Shown piece after piece: positions 27,700 to 37,312 of a stretch of DNA of 64,000 bases. The notes below the pieces were generated by a model. That model saw nothing but the letters and a program-made list of their open reading frames with translations, did no database searches and had not been told where the DNA came from. This DNA comes from Mycobacterium sp. ACS1612 (GTDB lineage Bacteria > Actinomycetota > Actinomycetes > Mycobacteriales > Mycobacteriaceae): NCBI RefSeq assembly GCF_001667505.1, contig NZ_LZHZ01000067.1, positions 124,001 to 188,000 on the forward strand, written 5' to 3'. Position 1 is the first letter of the stretch. Each line of letters opens with the position of its first letter. Position numbers and translations under genes: made by a program.

Positions 27700-30600
27700 C
27701 GAGCACCAGCGAACCCTTCTCGCCCAACGCGATTGCGGTCGTCGGCATGGCCGGCAGATTTCCCGGCGCCGACTCCGTGTCAGAGTTCTGGGACAACTTG
27801 CGGCGCGGTGAGGAGTCGATCGTGACCCTGTCGGAGGAGGACCTTCTTGCTGCCGGAGTCAGCGAGAAAACCCTCGCGAATCATGCGTACGTGCGGCGCG
27901 CTGCGCTGATGAACGCGATAGACGAATTCGACGCTGACTTCTTCGGCTTCACACCACAAGCTGCCCGGATGACGGATCCGCAACACCGGCTGTTCTTGCA
28001 GTGTGCGTGGCATGCGCTGGAAGACGCCGGCTGCGACCCGGCGGATATCGACGGTTCAGTCGGCGTGTACGCAACCAGCACGACCAGCGGGTATCTACTG
28101 CACAACCTGATGTCGCACCACGATCCGAACGAAATCATCGGGCAAGGCGTCACGTTCGAGATGGTCAACCTGTCGTTGCAGAACGACAAAGACTATCTGG
28201 CGACGCGGGTGGCGCACCAGTTCGATCTGCGCGGCCCGGCCCTGTCGGTTCAGACGGCGTGCTCGTCGTCCTTGGTCGCACTTCACTTGGCCTGCCAGAG
28301 CATTTTGAACGGTGAATCTGACATGGCTCTGGTTGGTGGCGCGTCGCTCCGGATCCCGCACCGCGTCGGGTACTGGCACGAACCCGGTTCGATGGTGTCC
28401 GCGACCGGTCACTGCCGGCCGTTCGACGTGCGGTCGGATGGCACCATCTTCGGCAGCGGAGTCGGGGTGGTGGTGCTCAAGGCACTGCAGGACGCCGTCG
28501 ACGACGGGGACCGCATTCACGCGGTGATCCGGGGGTCGGCGCTCAACAACGACGGATCGACGAAGATGACGTACGCTGCGCCCAATGCGGCCGGTCAGGC
28601 AGATGTCATCGCCGAGGCGCATGCGGTCGCGGAGATCGACGCCTCAACCGTGAGCTACGTCGAGACGCACGGAACCGGTACGCCCCTCGGCGATCCGATC
28701 GAGATCGAAGGTCTGCGGCAAGCTTTCGGTGTTTCCACGGCCACCAGGCCTGGTCCGTGCTTTGTCGGTTCGGTCAAGTCCAACATCGGTCATCTGGAGT
28801 CAGCGGCCGGGATGGCGGGTTTGATCAAGGCGATTCTCTGCCTCAAACACCGGGCAATTCCTGCAACCCTGCATTACACCAGTCCCAACCCCGAATTGCA
28901 CCTGGACCGAGGACCCTTCGTCGTACGCACCGACTACGGCCCATGGGAATGGGACGGCATACGGCGCGCCGGGGTCAGCTCGTTCGGTGTGGGTGGCACT
29001 AACGCGCATGTCGTCTTGGAAGAAGCACCGGCAGAGGCGTCCGTACTCCCAGTCACAGAGCCCGGTCCGCAGGTGCTGTTGTTGTCGGCTCGAACCGCCG
29101 AGGCGCTGCAGCAGTCACGCTCCGCGCTGGCCGCCGAATTGTCCGGCTCAGATGAGGTCGCCCTGCCCGATGTCGCGTATACCCTGGCTCGCCGCCGGAA
29201 AGAAAACATCCGCATGGCGGCGGTCGTCAACGACGGGCAGCACGCGGCGGCGGTGCTGGCCGCTGAAGAGCACGACAACGTGTTCGTCGGCGAATCAGTT
29301 GCGAGCAAACACAATTCGGAGCGAGTTGTTTTCCTGTTTCCGGGCCAGGGCGCCCAGCACATCGGGATGGCGCGTGGCCTCTACGAGTCCGAGCCAGTGT
29401 TTGCCGAGCATTTCGATCAGTGCGCCGCAGGGTTCGGTGAAGAGTTGGGTATCGACCTGCGAGCGGAGATATTCGAGGGGACCGCACGAAACCTGGAGCG
29501 CACCGACCGGACCCAACCGGCGCTGTTCACGGTGGAATATGCGCTGGCGAAGTTGATCGAGATCTACGGTGTTCGCTCGGCAGCATTGGCGGGGCACAGC
29601 ATCGGCGAGTATGTCGCTGCCACCATCGCGGGCGTCTTCGACCTCGCGACGGCCGTCAAGGCGGTGTCGATGCGGGCACGCCTGATGCACGCCGCACCGC
29701 GGGGCGTCATGGTTGCGGTGGCGCTGAGCCCCAATGCAATCACCGAGTATCTTTCGGCAGACGTCGACCTGGCCACCGTCAACGATCCGGGCGGCTGCGT
29801 CGTTGCCGGGTCCGAGGAGAACATCCGCACGTTCCAGAGTCGCCTCGCCGAAGCGGGTATCACCGCCCGCCGGGTCCGCACCTCACACGCCTTCCACTCG
29901 CGTTTGATGGAGCCGGTGCTCCCGGAATTCACCGGCTTCCTGTCCCGCCTGGCGCTTCGCGAACCGCGGATACCGTTGCTGTCGAACCTAACCGGGACGT
30001 GGTTGGCCGCCGGCGAGGCGACCAACCCCGCGACGTGGGCACGCCAAATACGGGCGACGGTAAGGTTTTCCGACGAGCTCGACGCATTGCTGGCAGATCC
30101 GGACCGGGTTTTCGTCGAGGTCGGTCCCGGCGGCACCCTGACGGCCTCCGCTATGCGTCACCCGAAGTGGTCGGAAGGTCATCGTGCCGTTCGGCTCATG
30201 CGCCACCATGCCCAGAACCGAAGCGATCGTGACACCTTCCTGGTGGCGCTGGGGCAACTCTGGTCGGCGGGGATCGACGTCGACTGGACACCCCTGCGTG
30301 GCGGTCGTCGTCCGCAACTCGTCTCGCTTCCTGGCTACGCCTTTGAACGCCAACGGCATTGGGTAGACCACAATGCCGCCGCAAAGTGGGTGGACGGTGC
30401 CCCTGCGACGAAGGGGGCGGCGGCCTCGCCGTCGGCTGGCGCCGCTGCCCCAACCCATACAGCCGCCAACGGTAGTTCGCCGATGGAAGCGGCGTTGCAG
30501 CGCATCTGGGCGCAGTGCCTCGGTGTCGGCTCGATTGACCGGAACACCAATTTCTTCGACCTCGGCGGCGACTCACTGGTCGCCATCAGCGTGGCGATGG

Positions 30601-32129
30601 CCGCCTCCCACGAAGGACTGGACCTCACACCACAGGACTTGTACGACAACCCGACCGTGGCCGGGCTGGCCAAGGCTCTTGCGGCTCGGTATGCGGCCGG
30701 CGGGCTGGCCCGCCAGGCGCCGGGTGAAGTCGTGCATCCGCCCGTTCCGCCGAACATCACGTACTTCCTCGAGCAGGGCGTTCGCGAGCGCGGCCACTGG
30801 CGGGTTCCCGTGATCCTGAAACTTCGGCCCGATGTGTCGGTCGAGGACGTCCGTTCGGTGCTGACCGCCGTGACCAACCACCACGACGCGCTGCGCCTGC
30901 GGATAGTGCAGCGCGCGGGAACATGGGAACAGCACGTGGAAGAACCGCGGGAATTCGCCGAGTTGGCCACCCGGTCGCTTCCCAACGGCATCGCGCCAGG
31001 AAGCCTCCAGGAGCGCGAAGCGGTGTTCGGCATCCTGAAAGAGCAGATCCGCGAACAGGATTTGTCGAGCCCACCCCTGGCCGCCACTTATGTCCGCGGC
31101 GAACCGGGCGGTCTGTGCTATCTCGCGATCAGTGTGCACGCGATCGTGGGCGACGACGCGTCGCGCGACATCCTGCTCACCGACATCTTCACCGCGTTCG
31201 GACAACGGTTGGCGGGCGAAGACATTGCGCTGCAACCGGTTACCACACCGTGGGCTGAGTGGTCCCAGCGTTGCGCCGCGCTCGCCACGCATCCCGCGGT
31301 GGTGGAAAGCCGCGATTTCTGGCTAGAGACCGAGATTTCAGCGGATCTGCGCGTGGTCGATTCGGAAGTCTCGGAACCCCCGGAGGTAGCCGACCTGGTG
31401 AGAGTGTCTTCGTCGCTGACTGTGTCGGAAACAAGCGAGGTGGACGACGCGCGGCGCCGGCTGAGGCTGCCGATCGACCAAATCCTGCTGGCCGCGCTGA
31501 GCCGGACGATCGCGGCCACGGTCGGTGACGGCGCCGTCGCCGTTGACCTCGGGGGGCCGGGGCGGTCGGTGCTCAGACCCGATGTCGACTTGCGCCGGAC
31601 GGTTGGTTGGTTCACCACCCTCTATCCTGTCGCTCTGCGGTGCGCTAAGGGCGAAGACATGAGTGCCCGGCAGCTGTTGGACGGCGTGTACGAGACGCTG
31701 AACGCCGTCCCGCACTACGGAATCGGGTACGGGCTGTTGCGTTACCTTTACGCACCGACGGCGCGATTGCTCGGACCTGCCCGTCACGCCGACGTTCTCT
31801 TCTCGTATATGGGCACGATTCCTGACCTGCCATCTGTGTCATCCGACGACGCACCCGTCCAATTGGACGCCGACACCGCCATGCCGGTGCGCGAGGCGAT
31901 CCCGGGCTTGGGGCACGCCGTGGAGCTTCGGGTGTACCGCTGCGCTGGCGAGCTACACCTCGATTGGTGGTATGACGCGCGCCGAGTCGAGCCGGCCGCG
32001 GCTGAGTCGCTTGCCGACGTTTTCGCCAGAGCAGTAATGGATTTGATCCAGGAAGCGGTGGCTGAAGATGAACTGGATGCGGGCAGCGACGAACTGACGC
32101 TGGTGGACCTGTCGTCTACTCAGGCATAA
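27696..32129 (+). CDS. ppsE: PKS-E: terminal module, PpsE-like KS-AT-ACP-condensation domain
   Basis: 1,477 residues against about 1,488 for M. tuberculosis PpsE, with the same layout and closely similar sequence throughout. KS about 8-430 (Cys189 in QTACSSS); AT with GHSIGE (Ser635) and HAFH (731-734), a malonyl-type motif that PpsE also has; ACP with GGDS (Ser960); and from about 1010 a condensation-like domain with an HxxxxDD site (His1148). There is no KR, DH or TE, so the last extension should stay as a beta-keto thioester. TesA is the likely release partner, and decarboxylation to a ketone would match phthiodiolone chemistry. The C-like domain's function is unsettled in the PpsE family. 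It begins at a GTG overlapping the PKS-D stop; papA5 follows after 14 bp. Confidence 0.93.
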   Translation: MTSTSEPFSPNAIAVVGMAGRFPGADSVSEFWDNLRRGEESIVTLSEEDLLAAGVSEKTLANHAYVRRAALMNAIDEFDADFFGFTPQAARMTDPQHRLFLQCAWHALEDAGCDPADIDGSVGVYATSTTSGYLLHNLMSHHDPNEIIGQGVTFEMVNLSLQNDKDYLATRVAHQFDLRGPALSVQTACSSSLVALHLACQSILNGESDMALVGGASLRIPHRVGYWHEPGSMVSATGHCRPFDVRSDGTIFGSGVGVVVLKALQDAVDDGDRIHAVIRGSALNNDGSTKMTYAAPNAAGQADVIAEAHAVAEIDASTVSYVETHGTGTPLGDPIEIEGLRQAFGVSTATRPGPCFVGSVKSNIGHLESAAGMAGLIKAILCLKHRAIPATLHYTSPNPELHLDRGPFVVRTDYGPWEWDGIRRAGVSSFGVGGTNAHVVLEEAPAEASVLPVTEPGPQVLLLSARTAEALQQSRSALAAELSGSDEVALPDVAYTLARRRKENIRMAAVVNDGQHAAAVLAAEEHDNVFVGESVASKHNSERVVFLFPGQGAQHIGMARGLYESEPVFAEHFDQCAAGFGEELGIDLRAEIFEGTARNLERTDRTQPALFTVEYALAKLIEIYGVRSAALAGHSIGEYVAATIAGVFDLATAVKAVSMRARLMHAAPRGVMVAVALSPNAITEYLSADVDLATVNDPGGCVVAGSEENIRTFQSRLAEAGITARRVRTSHAFHSRLMEPVLPEFTGFLSRLALREPRIPLLSNLTGTWLAAGEATNPATWARQIRATVRFSDELDALLADPDRVFVEVGPGGTLTASAMRHPKWSEGHRAVRLMRHHAQNRSDRDTFLVALGQLWSAGIDVDWTPLRGGRRPQLVSLPGYAFERQRHWVDHNAAAKWVDGAPATKGAAASPSAGAAAPTHTAANGSSPMEAALQRIWAQCLGVGSIDRNTNFFDLGGDSLVAISVAMAASHEGLDLTPQDLYDNPTVAGLAKALAARYAAGGLARQAPGEVVHPPVPPNITYFLEQGVRERGHWRVPVILKLRPDVSVEDVRSVLTAVTNHHDALRLRIVQRAGTWEQHVEEPREFAELATRSLPNGIAPGSLQEREAVFGILKEQIREQDLSSPPLAATYVRGEPGGLCYLAISVHAIVGDDASRDILLTDIFTAFGQRLAGEDIALQPVTTPWAEWSQRCAALATHPAVVESRDFWLETEISADLRVVDSEVSEPPEVADLVRVSSSLTVSETSEVDDARRRLRLPIDQILLAALSRTIAATVGDGAVAVDLGGPGRSVLRPDVDLRRTVGWFTTLYPVALRCAKGEDMSARQLLDGVYETLNAVPHYGIGYGLLRYLYAPTARLLGPARHADVLFSYMGTIPDLPSVSSDDAPVQLDADTAMPVREAIPGLGHAVELRVYRCAGELHLDWWYDARRVEPAAAESLADVFARAVMDLIQEAVAEDELDAGSDELTLVDLSSTQA

Positions 32130-32143
32130 GAGAGAGCCGGAAA

Positions 32144-33397
32144 GTGTTTCCCACGTCGGTCATTCGGAAGCTGGCGAACAGCGAGGAGATGCTCGCTGAG
32201 ACCCATAATTTTGTGGGTCTGGCCGCGCATGTGACGGGCCCGATCGATATCGATGTCCTGTCGGCTGCCTATGATGCGCTGCTCGAAGCCCATCCAGTTC
32301 TCACCGCTCACCTCGAACGTCTCCCCGACGGACGGCACCAGTTCGTCACCGATGACCTGCTGCCGGCCGGAATCGAGGTGGTGGAATTCGATGATCCGGC
32401 CGCCGAAGCCCCTCCACTGCATTTCGACCAGAACGAGGCGCTGGTCGCCTTGCGAGTGACCATCCGCGATGGGCAAGCACAGCCGACGCTCTACGTCCAC
32501 CATGCTCTGGCGGATGGTCATCACATGTACGTCCTCATCGAGGAACTGCTGTCGTACTACACCGACCTGGTCTGCAATGGCCGCATTGGTGCGGTCGGCG
32601 TCGAGCCCGCGCCGGAATCGATCGAGGCGGTGCTCGCCGACCGAGGCGTGCAGAAACAGAAGCGCTCAGGCATCGAGCGGTTCATGCCGGCGATGTTCGC
32701 CTACGACCTTCCGCCCACCCGGCGTGCCGCCACCGACGTCAAACCGGCGTCACCGGTGCGTGTTCCGATGGTGTCGTGTCGGTTGAGCGAGCGCGAGACC
32801 GACGACGTCGTTGCCTTCGGTAGGGCACATGACCTCAGCTTGCACGCCGTGCTCTCTGCTGCTGTCCTGATAGCGGAGTGGCGGCTGCGGGGCGAGCTGA
32901 ACATCCCGGTTCCCTACGTCTACACCGTGGATTTGCGCTATTTCCTCTCACCACCGGTGTCGGCGACCGGGTGCACCAACCCGATCGGGCTGGCGACCTA
33001 CCTCGCCGAAATTGACCACAACACCGCTGTGGTCGACCTCGCCCGCGACATCGCCGACACCTTTCAGGCAGACCTGTCCGAGGGTGTGATCCAACAGTCC
33101 CGGCTGCACTTCAGCCCGCAATACGTCGGGAACCCGCCGGGACTGCCCGATGTCGTCGTGCTGTCCAATAATGGCCTGGTCCCCCCGGTGCGGACACCAC
33201 CGGGGACGGAGGTGACCGCCACCCATGGCGAGTTGTATTTCGCGGTCAGCGCCGGAATCGATATTTACTTCACCCAGATCTTCAACGGGCAGTTGAACAT
33301 CGAGTACCACTCGCATGGGCCGGCGCCGGAAAAATCGGTCGAGGCAATACGTTCACTGCTGCGCAGCATCGCCGAGCAGCACGCGGGTGTCAGTTGA
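32144..33397 (+). CDS. papA5: PapA5-like acyltransferase
   Basis: 417 residues from GTG at 32144. It begins MFPTSVIRKLANSEEM, very like M. tuberculosis PapA5 (422 residues), and carries the condensation/acyltransferase motif HHALADG (His119, His120, Asp124, Gly125). PapA5 esterifies the phthiocerol diol with mycocerosic acids taken directly from the Mas ACP. The same chemistry on this island's polyol is likely, but no mas-like synthase is in the window, so the acyl donor is unknown. It sits 14 bp after PKS-E, in the same operon, and its last 8 bp overlap the convergent methyltransferase gene. Confidence 0.9.
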   Translation: MFPTSVIRKLANSEEMLAETHNFVGLAAHVTGPIDIDVLSAAYDALLEAHPVLTAHLERLPDGRHQFVTDDLLPAGIEVVEFDDPAAEAPPLHFDQNEALVALRVTIRDGQAQPTLYVHHALADGHHMYVLIEELLSYYTDLVCNGRIGAVGVEPAPESIEAVLADRGVQKQKRSGIERFMPAMFAYDLPPTRRAATDVKPASPVRVPMVSCRLSERETDDVVAFGRAHDLSLHAVLSAAVLIAEWRLRGELNIPVPYVYTVDLRYFLSPPVSATGCTNPIGLATYLAEIDHNTAVVDLARDIADTFQADLSEGVIQQSRLHFSPQYVGNPPGLPDVVVLSNNGLVPPVRTPPGTEVTATHGELYFAVSAGIDIYFTQIFNGQLNIEYHSHGPAPEKSVEAIRSLLRSIAEQHAGVS

Positions 33398-34250
33398 CAG
33401 GGCCGAAGGCGTAGCGGTGGTACTGCAGCATGTGGCGCAGCGGCGGAACCGCACGAGCCAGACGGCTGCCGTGCCGGAAGCCAGCCGGTACCCGGCTGAA
33501 CGTGCTGGCGTCGAACAACGTCGTGGCGGTCAGCAGCCGAACCCCCGACACCCGATCCAGGATGTCGCGCGGGCTGTTGACCCCCCAATACAGCGTCGAA
33601 CCGGACTGCCGCTGCAACCGGTGCGTCTTCTGCGACTTGATGCCCAGCCAGTTGTAGAAGTCGATCTGCAGTTCGCCGGTGGTGAAGCGGTCGACGACGC
33701 GTTGAAGCAGCGCGACACCGTCGCGCTCGGTCAGGTACATGCTGATGCCTTCGGCCAGCAGCAGCACCGGGCGGTCGGCGGGAATTTGGTCCAGCCAGGA
33801 CGGATCGGTTGCCGACGTCGCGACCAGGTGGCACTGTGGGCGGGTCGGAAAAATCTTCTCGCGCAACGCGATAACGTCCGGATAGTCGACGTCATACCAT
33901 TCCACGTCTGGCCCCGGATCCAGCCGAAACACCCGGCTGTCCAGACCGCATCCGAGATGGACGACGGTCGCGTGCGGATGAACCGCCAGGAATTGGCGCG
34001 CCCAGATGTCGTACTGGGCGCTGCGCACTGTGACCAGCGGTGCCCACCTGCCGGGCGCCTCGAGTACGTCCCAGTCGAAATCGATTCGGTCGACCGTGTC
34101 TTTCGCGTACCGGTCGCCCAAAACGGGCCGGTCAAAATCGGCGTCCAACGCCTTGAGATACAAGGTCGTCAACATTGTTTGAGCGGCGCCGTGGAGGTCG
34201 ACGGAAACTTTGTCGGTCACGTCGCCCAGCCTAAACGCCGGGCGGGCCAT
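33390..34250 (-). CDS. SAM-dependent methyltransferase, LCM-type (O-methyltransferase family)
   Basis: 286 residues. The SAM site is seen in VVHLGCGLDSRVFRLD (about 95-110), followed by WYDVDYPDVIALR, the acidic ribose-binding motif, and LLLAEGISMYL in the middle. This pattern is that of the leucine carboxyl methyltransferase-like family, which in actinobacteria often methylates polyketides. A GTG at 34220 is an alternative start, removing ten residues. It lies antisense between papA5 and the flavodoxin gene, so it is transcribed apart from the PKS operon. It probably methylates a hydroxyl or carboxyl of the island's lipid; the exact position cannot be read from sequence. Confidence 0.82.
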   Translation of the reverse strand: MARPAFRLGDVTDKVSVDLHGAAQTMLTTLYLKALDADFDRPVLGDRYAKDTVDRIDFDWDVLEAPGRWAPLVTVRSAQYDIWARQFLAVHPHATVVHLGCGLDSRVFRLDPGPDVEWYDVDYPDVIALREKIFPTRPQCHLVATSATDPSWLDQIPADRPVLLLAEGISMYLTERDGVALLQRVVDRFTTGELQIDFYNWLGIKSQKTHRLQRQSGSTLYWGVNSPRDILDRVSGVRLLTATTLFDASTFSRVPAGFRHGSRLARAVPPLRHMLQYHRYAFGPVN

Positions 34251-34282
34251 GGATGCAGCAGAAGTTTGAATAAGGAGGCGCG

Positions 34283-34966
34283 ATGACGGACACGACCAGC
34301 GATGGGCGCAACGGAAGTCCGCCCGGAGTCTTGCTGCTGTACTACAGCTACACGGGGCAGTCGCTCAAAGTGCTTGAGGCCGCGGGAAAGGTTTTCGCCG
34401 AGCGCGGTTGCGAGGTACACAAGGCGCCGATCGAGTTCACCGATCCGCGGTATTCCGAACGGTTTTCGCGTTTTCCGATGCAACGTGTATGGCCCGATAT
34501 GCTCGGCGTTCTGCCGGCCCAGAAGCGCGGCGCCACTGGGGAGATCCGAACCCCGGATACAGTGCGAAACGGCGACTACGACCTGATCTGTATCGGCTCA
34601 CCGACCTGGTGGCAGACCGTGAGTATGCCGATGCGCTCCTTCCTGAAGTCGGACGAGGCGCGAAAATTACTGTCCGGCAAGCCCTTCGCGGTGTTCGTCG
34701 TGTGCCGTCAGTATTGGCTGGAAAACCTCACGGCGGTGCGCGAGCTCGCCGAGCAGCAGGGCGGCAAATTCGTCGACGAGGTTCACTTCACCTATCCCGG
34801 CGACACGCTGCGTTCGATGCTGTCGCTGACCAGCTATCTGGGCTCAGGCGAGTACCGCGAAAAGTACCTGGGTGTGCGTATTCCGCCGACCAACATTCAG
34901 CCCGAGCAGCTGCAGCAGACCCGAACCTTCGCCGCTGGCCTCGCGGATCGACTGTTCGGCAAGTAG
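34283..34966 (+). CDS. Flavodoxin-like FMN protein
   Basis: 227 residues. The N-terminal half has a flavodoxin phosphate loop (LLLYYSYTGQSLKVLEAA, about residues 17-34) and a mid-protein IGSPTWWQTVSMPMRSFL segment, the second FMN-binding loop with aromatic residues. The C-terminal part (PGDTLRSMLSLTSYLGSGEYRE) is an extension beyond the usual flavodoxin length. It could supply electrons to a redox enzyme nearby (P450, monooxygenase) or act as an oxidoreductase; nothing in the sequence decides. It starts the plus-strand set 34283-36236 and is 12 bp from the next gene. Confidence 0.75.
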   Translation: MTDTTSDGRNGSPPGVLLLYYSYTGQSLKVLEAAGKVFAERGCEVHKAPIEFTDPRYSERFSRFPMQRVWPDMLGVLPAQKRGATGEIRTPDTVRNGDYDLICIGSPTWWQTVSMPMRSFLKSDEARKLLSGKPFAVFVVCRQYWLENLTAVRELAEQQGGKFVDEVHFTYPGDTLRSMLSLTSYLGSGEYREKYLGVRIPPTNIQPEQLQQTRTFAAGLADRLFGK

Positions 34967-34978
34967 AGGTAGCTACTT

Positions 34979-35482
34979 ATGCCCCGCTCATTCGACGTGT
35001 CGTTCGAATCGGCTGCCACCGTCGAAGAAGTCCATTCAGCGTTCGGCGCACTGGATTACTGGCTGGCCCGGCTCGCCGCCTTCGGCGGCGCCAAGACGCT
35101 GGACTCGTTGGTCGTCGACCCCGACGGCACGGTAACCGTGACCGTTACCGACGACCTGCGCCGGGGTGGGCTGCCCAGAATGCTCGCCACGTTGTATCGA
35201 GGTGACCTGCACATCGTGAGCACGGAGAAGTGGCGCCCGGCGGCTGATAGTCGGCTCGGCGGGGAGATCAGCGTCGCGGTGATCGGCGCGCCGGGATCCG
35301 GACGTGGTGCGGCCGTGCTGGCGCCGTCGGGAGACGGCTCAAGGCTGAATCTGTCTGCGACGGTGGAGTTCAACGTCCCGTTGGTCGGCGGCAAGATCGA
35401 GAGCTACGTCGCGGGCCAGTTCGCCAATGGCTTCGCTGAAATTCACCGCTTCACCACGAACTGGATTACCGAGCATGCCTGA
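34979..35482 (+). CDS. DUF2505-like protein
   Basis: 167 residues, beginning MPRSFDVSFESAATVEEVHSAF. The profile of N-terminal strand, helix around residues 13-35, alternating strands, and a C-terminal amphipathic helix (FANGFAEIHRFTTNWITEHA) suggests an SRPBCC-type fold; I recall such proteins as DUF2505. No catalytic residues are evident. It starts 12 bp after the flavodoxin gene and overlaps the nitroreductase gene by 8 bp, so the three are probably one transcript. Function unknown. Confidence 0.65.
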   Translation: MPRSFDVSFESAATVEEVHSAFGALDYWLARLAAFGGAKTLDSLVVDPDGTVTVTVTDDLRRGGLPRMLATLYRGDLHIVSTEKWRPAADSRLGGEISVAVIGAPGSGRGAAVLAPSGDGSRLNLSATVEFNVPLVGGKIESYVAGQFANGFAEIHRFTTNWITEHA

Positions 35483-36236
35483 TACCGGACAACGGCTGCC
35501 TGATCCGTCGGACGGTACGTCCGTGGCGGTGCCGACCACTGCCGAGGCGCTGGCGCGTCTGGACATGCCGTTGCTCGAGGCGATGATGACCCAGCGCGCG
35601 GTGCGGCGCGTGCTTCCCGATCCGGTCGATGACGAGGTGGTGCTGAAATGCATCGAGTTGGCCTTGCGCGCACCGACCGGTAACGACGGGCAGAACTGGG
35701 AATTCATCGTCGTCAAAGACCGCCGGGTCAAGGAGAAGCTCGCCAAGCGTTATCGCCAGGCATGGAAGATCCAACGCGGCGTAGTGCTGCGGCGCGCGGT
35801 TGCCCACGACGAGTCGATGGCCAAGATCGCGCGCGCCATTCAGTGGCAGATCGACCACTTCACCGAGATCCCTGTCCTGGTGGTGGCCTGCCTGCGCCTC
35901 GGTGCCCGCGAGGGACGGCTGCCGTTCGTGCGGATGCCGCATGTGGCCGAGTCGGCATACTGGGGATCGATCTATCCCAGCGTGCAGAACCTGTTACTGG
36001 CCGCGCGTGCCATCGGCCTGGGCGCCTCCCTGATCACCTTGCCGCTGTGGAGCCAGACGGCGGCGCGAAGAGCCCTCGGCCTACCGCACGCAGTAACGCC
36101 GTGCTGCATTGTGCCGCTGGGGTGGCCGCGCGGACGCTACGGGGTGGCCACCCGCAAACCGGTCGAACAGGTGGCGCATCGCGATGCTTACGGCAACCGG
36201 GTCTGGTTCGACACGCACGAGCGACCCGCCCGGTGA
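35475..36236 (+). CDS. Nitroreductase family FMN oxidoreductase
   Basis: 253 residues from the ATG at 35475. This is preferred over an in-frame start at 35427 that lies deep in the previous gene. Seen: MMTQRAVRRVLPDPV, the FMN-phosphate Arg pair, ALRAPTGNDGQNWEFIVV, then a long central helix region, AARAIGLGASLITLP, and a C-terminal GWPRGRYGVATRKPVE. It belongs to the nitroreductase fold and reduces an unknown substrate, possibly an enone or quinone. A shredded copy of the same gene is at 44562-44805. Confidence 0.85.
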   Translation: MPDTGQRLPDPSDGTSVAVPTTAEALARLDMPLLEAMMTQRAVRRVLPDPVDDEVVLKCIELALRAPTGNDGQNWEFIVVKDRRVKEKLAKRYRQAWKIQRGVVLRRAVAHDESMAKIARAIQWQIDHFTEIPVLVVACLRLGAREGRLPFVRMPHVAESAYWGSIYPSVQNLLLAARAIGLGASLITLPLWSQTAARRALGLPHAVTPCCIVPLGWPRGRYGVATRKPVEQVAHRDAYGNRVWFDTHERPAR

Positions 36237-36307
36237 GCTTCGCAACTGGCTGGGATCCGACGGTTACACGGATTCTCTTGCCGCGCAGCGGCCTTCGGGA
36301 TGCGACC

Positions 36308-37141
36308 CTAGCCGCTGAGGCCCTTCATCATGACCCGGTCCCACATCCGATCGGTCAGCAGCAGACGAGCCAGCACGGAGGCCTTTCCTGACACCCCCAC
36401 GATGTAGCGGGGTTTGGGGTTTTTGGCCTCGACCGCCCGGACCACCGCGCGGGCGACCGTGTCCGCATCGACCGTGACGACCGGTTTCTCGGCCAGCGCG
36501 GACGTCATCTCGACGTAGCGCCGCTTGAACTCGCGGTACACATCGTCGGAGGCCTCCGACGGCATTGCCGTCTGTCGCGCTTCGGTGAACCTGGTGTTGC
36601 GTACCCCGGTGGGTTCGATCAACACCACCCGCACCCCGAACGGCCGCACTTCCGCCCCAAGGACCTGTGAGAGGGCCGCGACGCCGTATTTGCTGATGTG
36701 GTATGCGCCTGCGCCGGGTGACGTCCACCGTCCGGCGGTGCTACCGATGTTGACAATAGTGCCCGCTCCCCGGGCGCGCATAGCGGGTAACACAGCCTGC
36801 GAAAGGTGAAGCATCGCAACAACATTGGTCTCGAAGATGCTTCGCAGGTCGGGTAACGCCACCTGCTCGAGTGGGCTGGCAAGCCCGAATCCGGCGTTGT
36901 TGACGAGGACGTCCACGCCGCCGTGGTCGGTGTTGATCTCCTCGACAAGCCGGGCCACGGCGTGCTCATCGGTGACGTCGAGGGCGCGGGCTGCCAAGCC
37001 CCGCGACCGCAGCGCTTCGAGGGCCGTTGGATTGCGGCCAGCGGCGAACACCAGATAACCCCGGGCGTGCAGCCGGTGAGCGGTGGCCTCACCAATGCCA
37101 CTCGTCGCCCCGGTGACCACGGCAATCGGCTTGGTGTTCAT
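36308..37141 (-). CDS. Short-chain dehydrogenase/reductase
   Basis: 277 residues, classical SDR: cofactor loop TGATSGIGEA (about residues 10-19), NNAGFG near residue 86, Ser in VNIGSTAG, and the catalytic pair in YHISKYG (Tyr about 148). The tail, about 30 residues longer than a minimal SDR, contains WDRVMMKGL. A ketone is expected at the end of the chain made by PKS-E. M. tuberculosis reduces phthiodiolone with Rv2951c, an F420 enzyme I do not see here, so this SDR is a candidate for that step; this is inference from context only. It faces the nitroreductase gene tail to tail and diverges from the hydrolase gene. Confidence 0.82.
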   Translation of the reverse strand: MNTKPIAVVTGATSGIGEATAHRLHARGYLVFAAGRNPTALEALRSRGLAARALDVTDEHAVARLVEEINTDHGGVDVLVNNAGFGLASPLEQVALPDLRSIFETNVVAMLHLSQAVLPAMRARGAGTIVNIGSTAGRWTSPGAGAYHISKYGVAALSQVLGAEVRPFGVRVVLIEPTGVRNTRFTEARQTAMPSEASDDVYREFKRRYVEMTSALAEKPVVTVDADTVARAVVRAVEAKNPKPRYIVGVSGKASVLARLLLTDRMWDRVMMKGLSG

Positions 37142-37312
37142 CGGGTCAGGTGCTCAGGAAAAGGCTAGTCCAGCGCGTGCCGAGTTCGTCCCAGACGAAC
37201 GCACGGCGGCCTGCATGTACCCTCCGATTTTCGCGCTAACGGCTGCGCTGAACCTACCGTGAGAACACCTCAGCGTCGAGATCGGTAGGCCACCCCCGCG
37301 TGATACGTTGCG

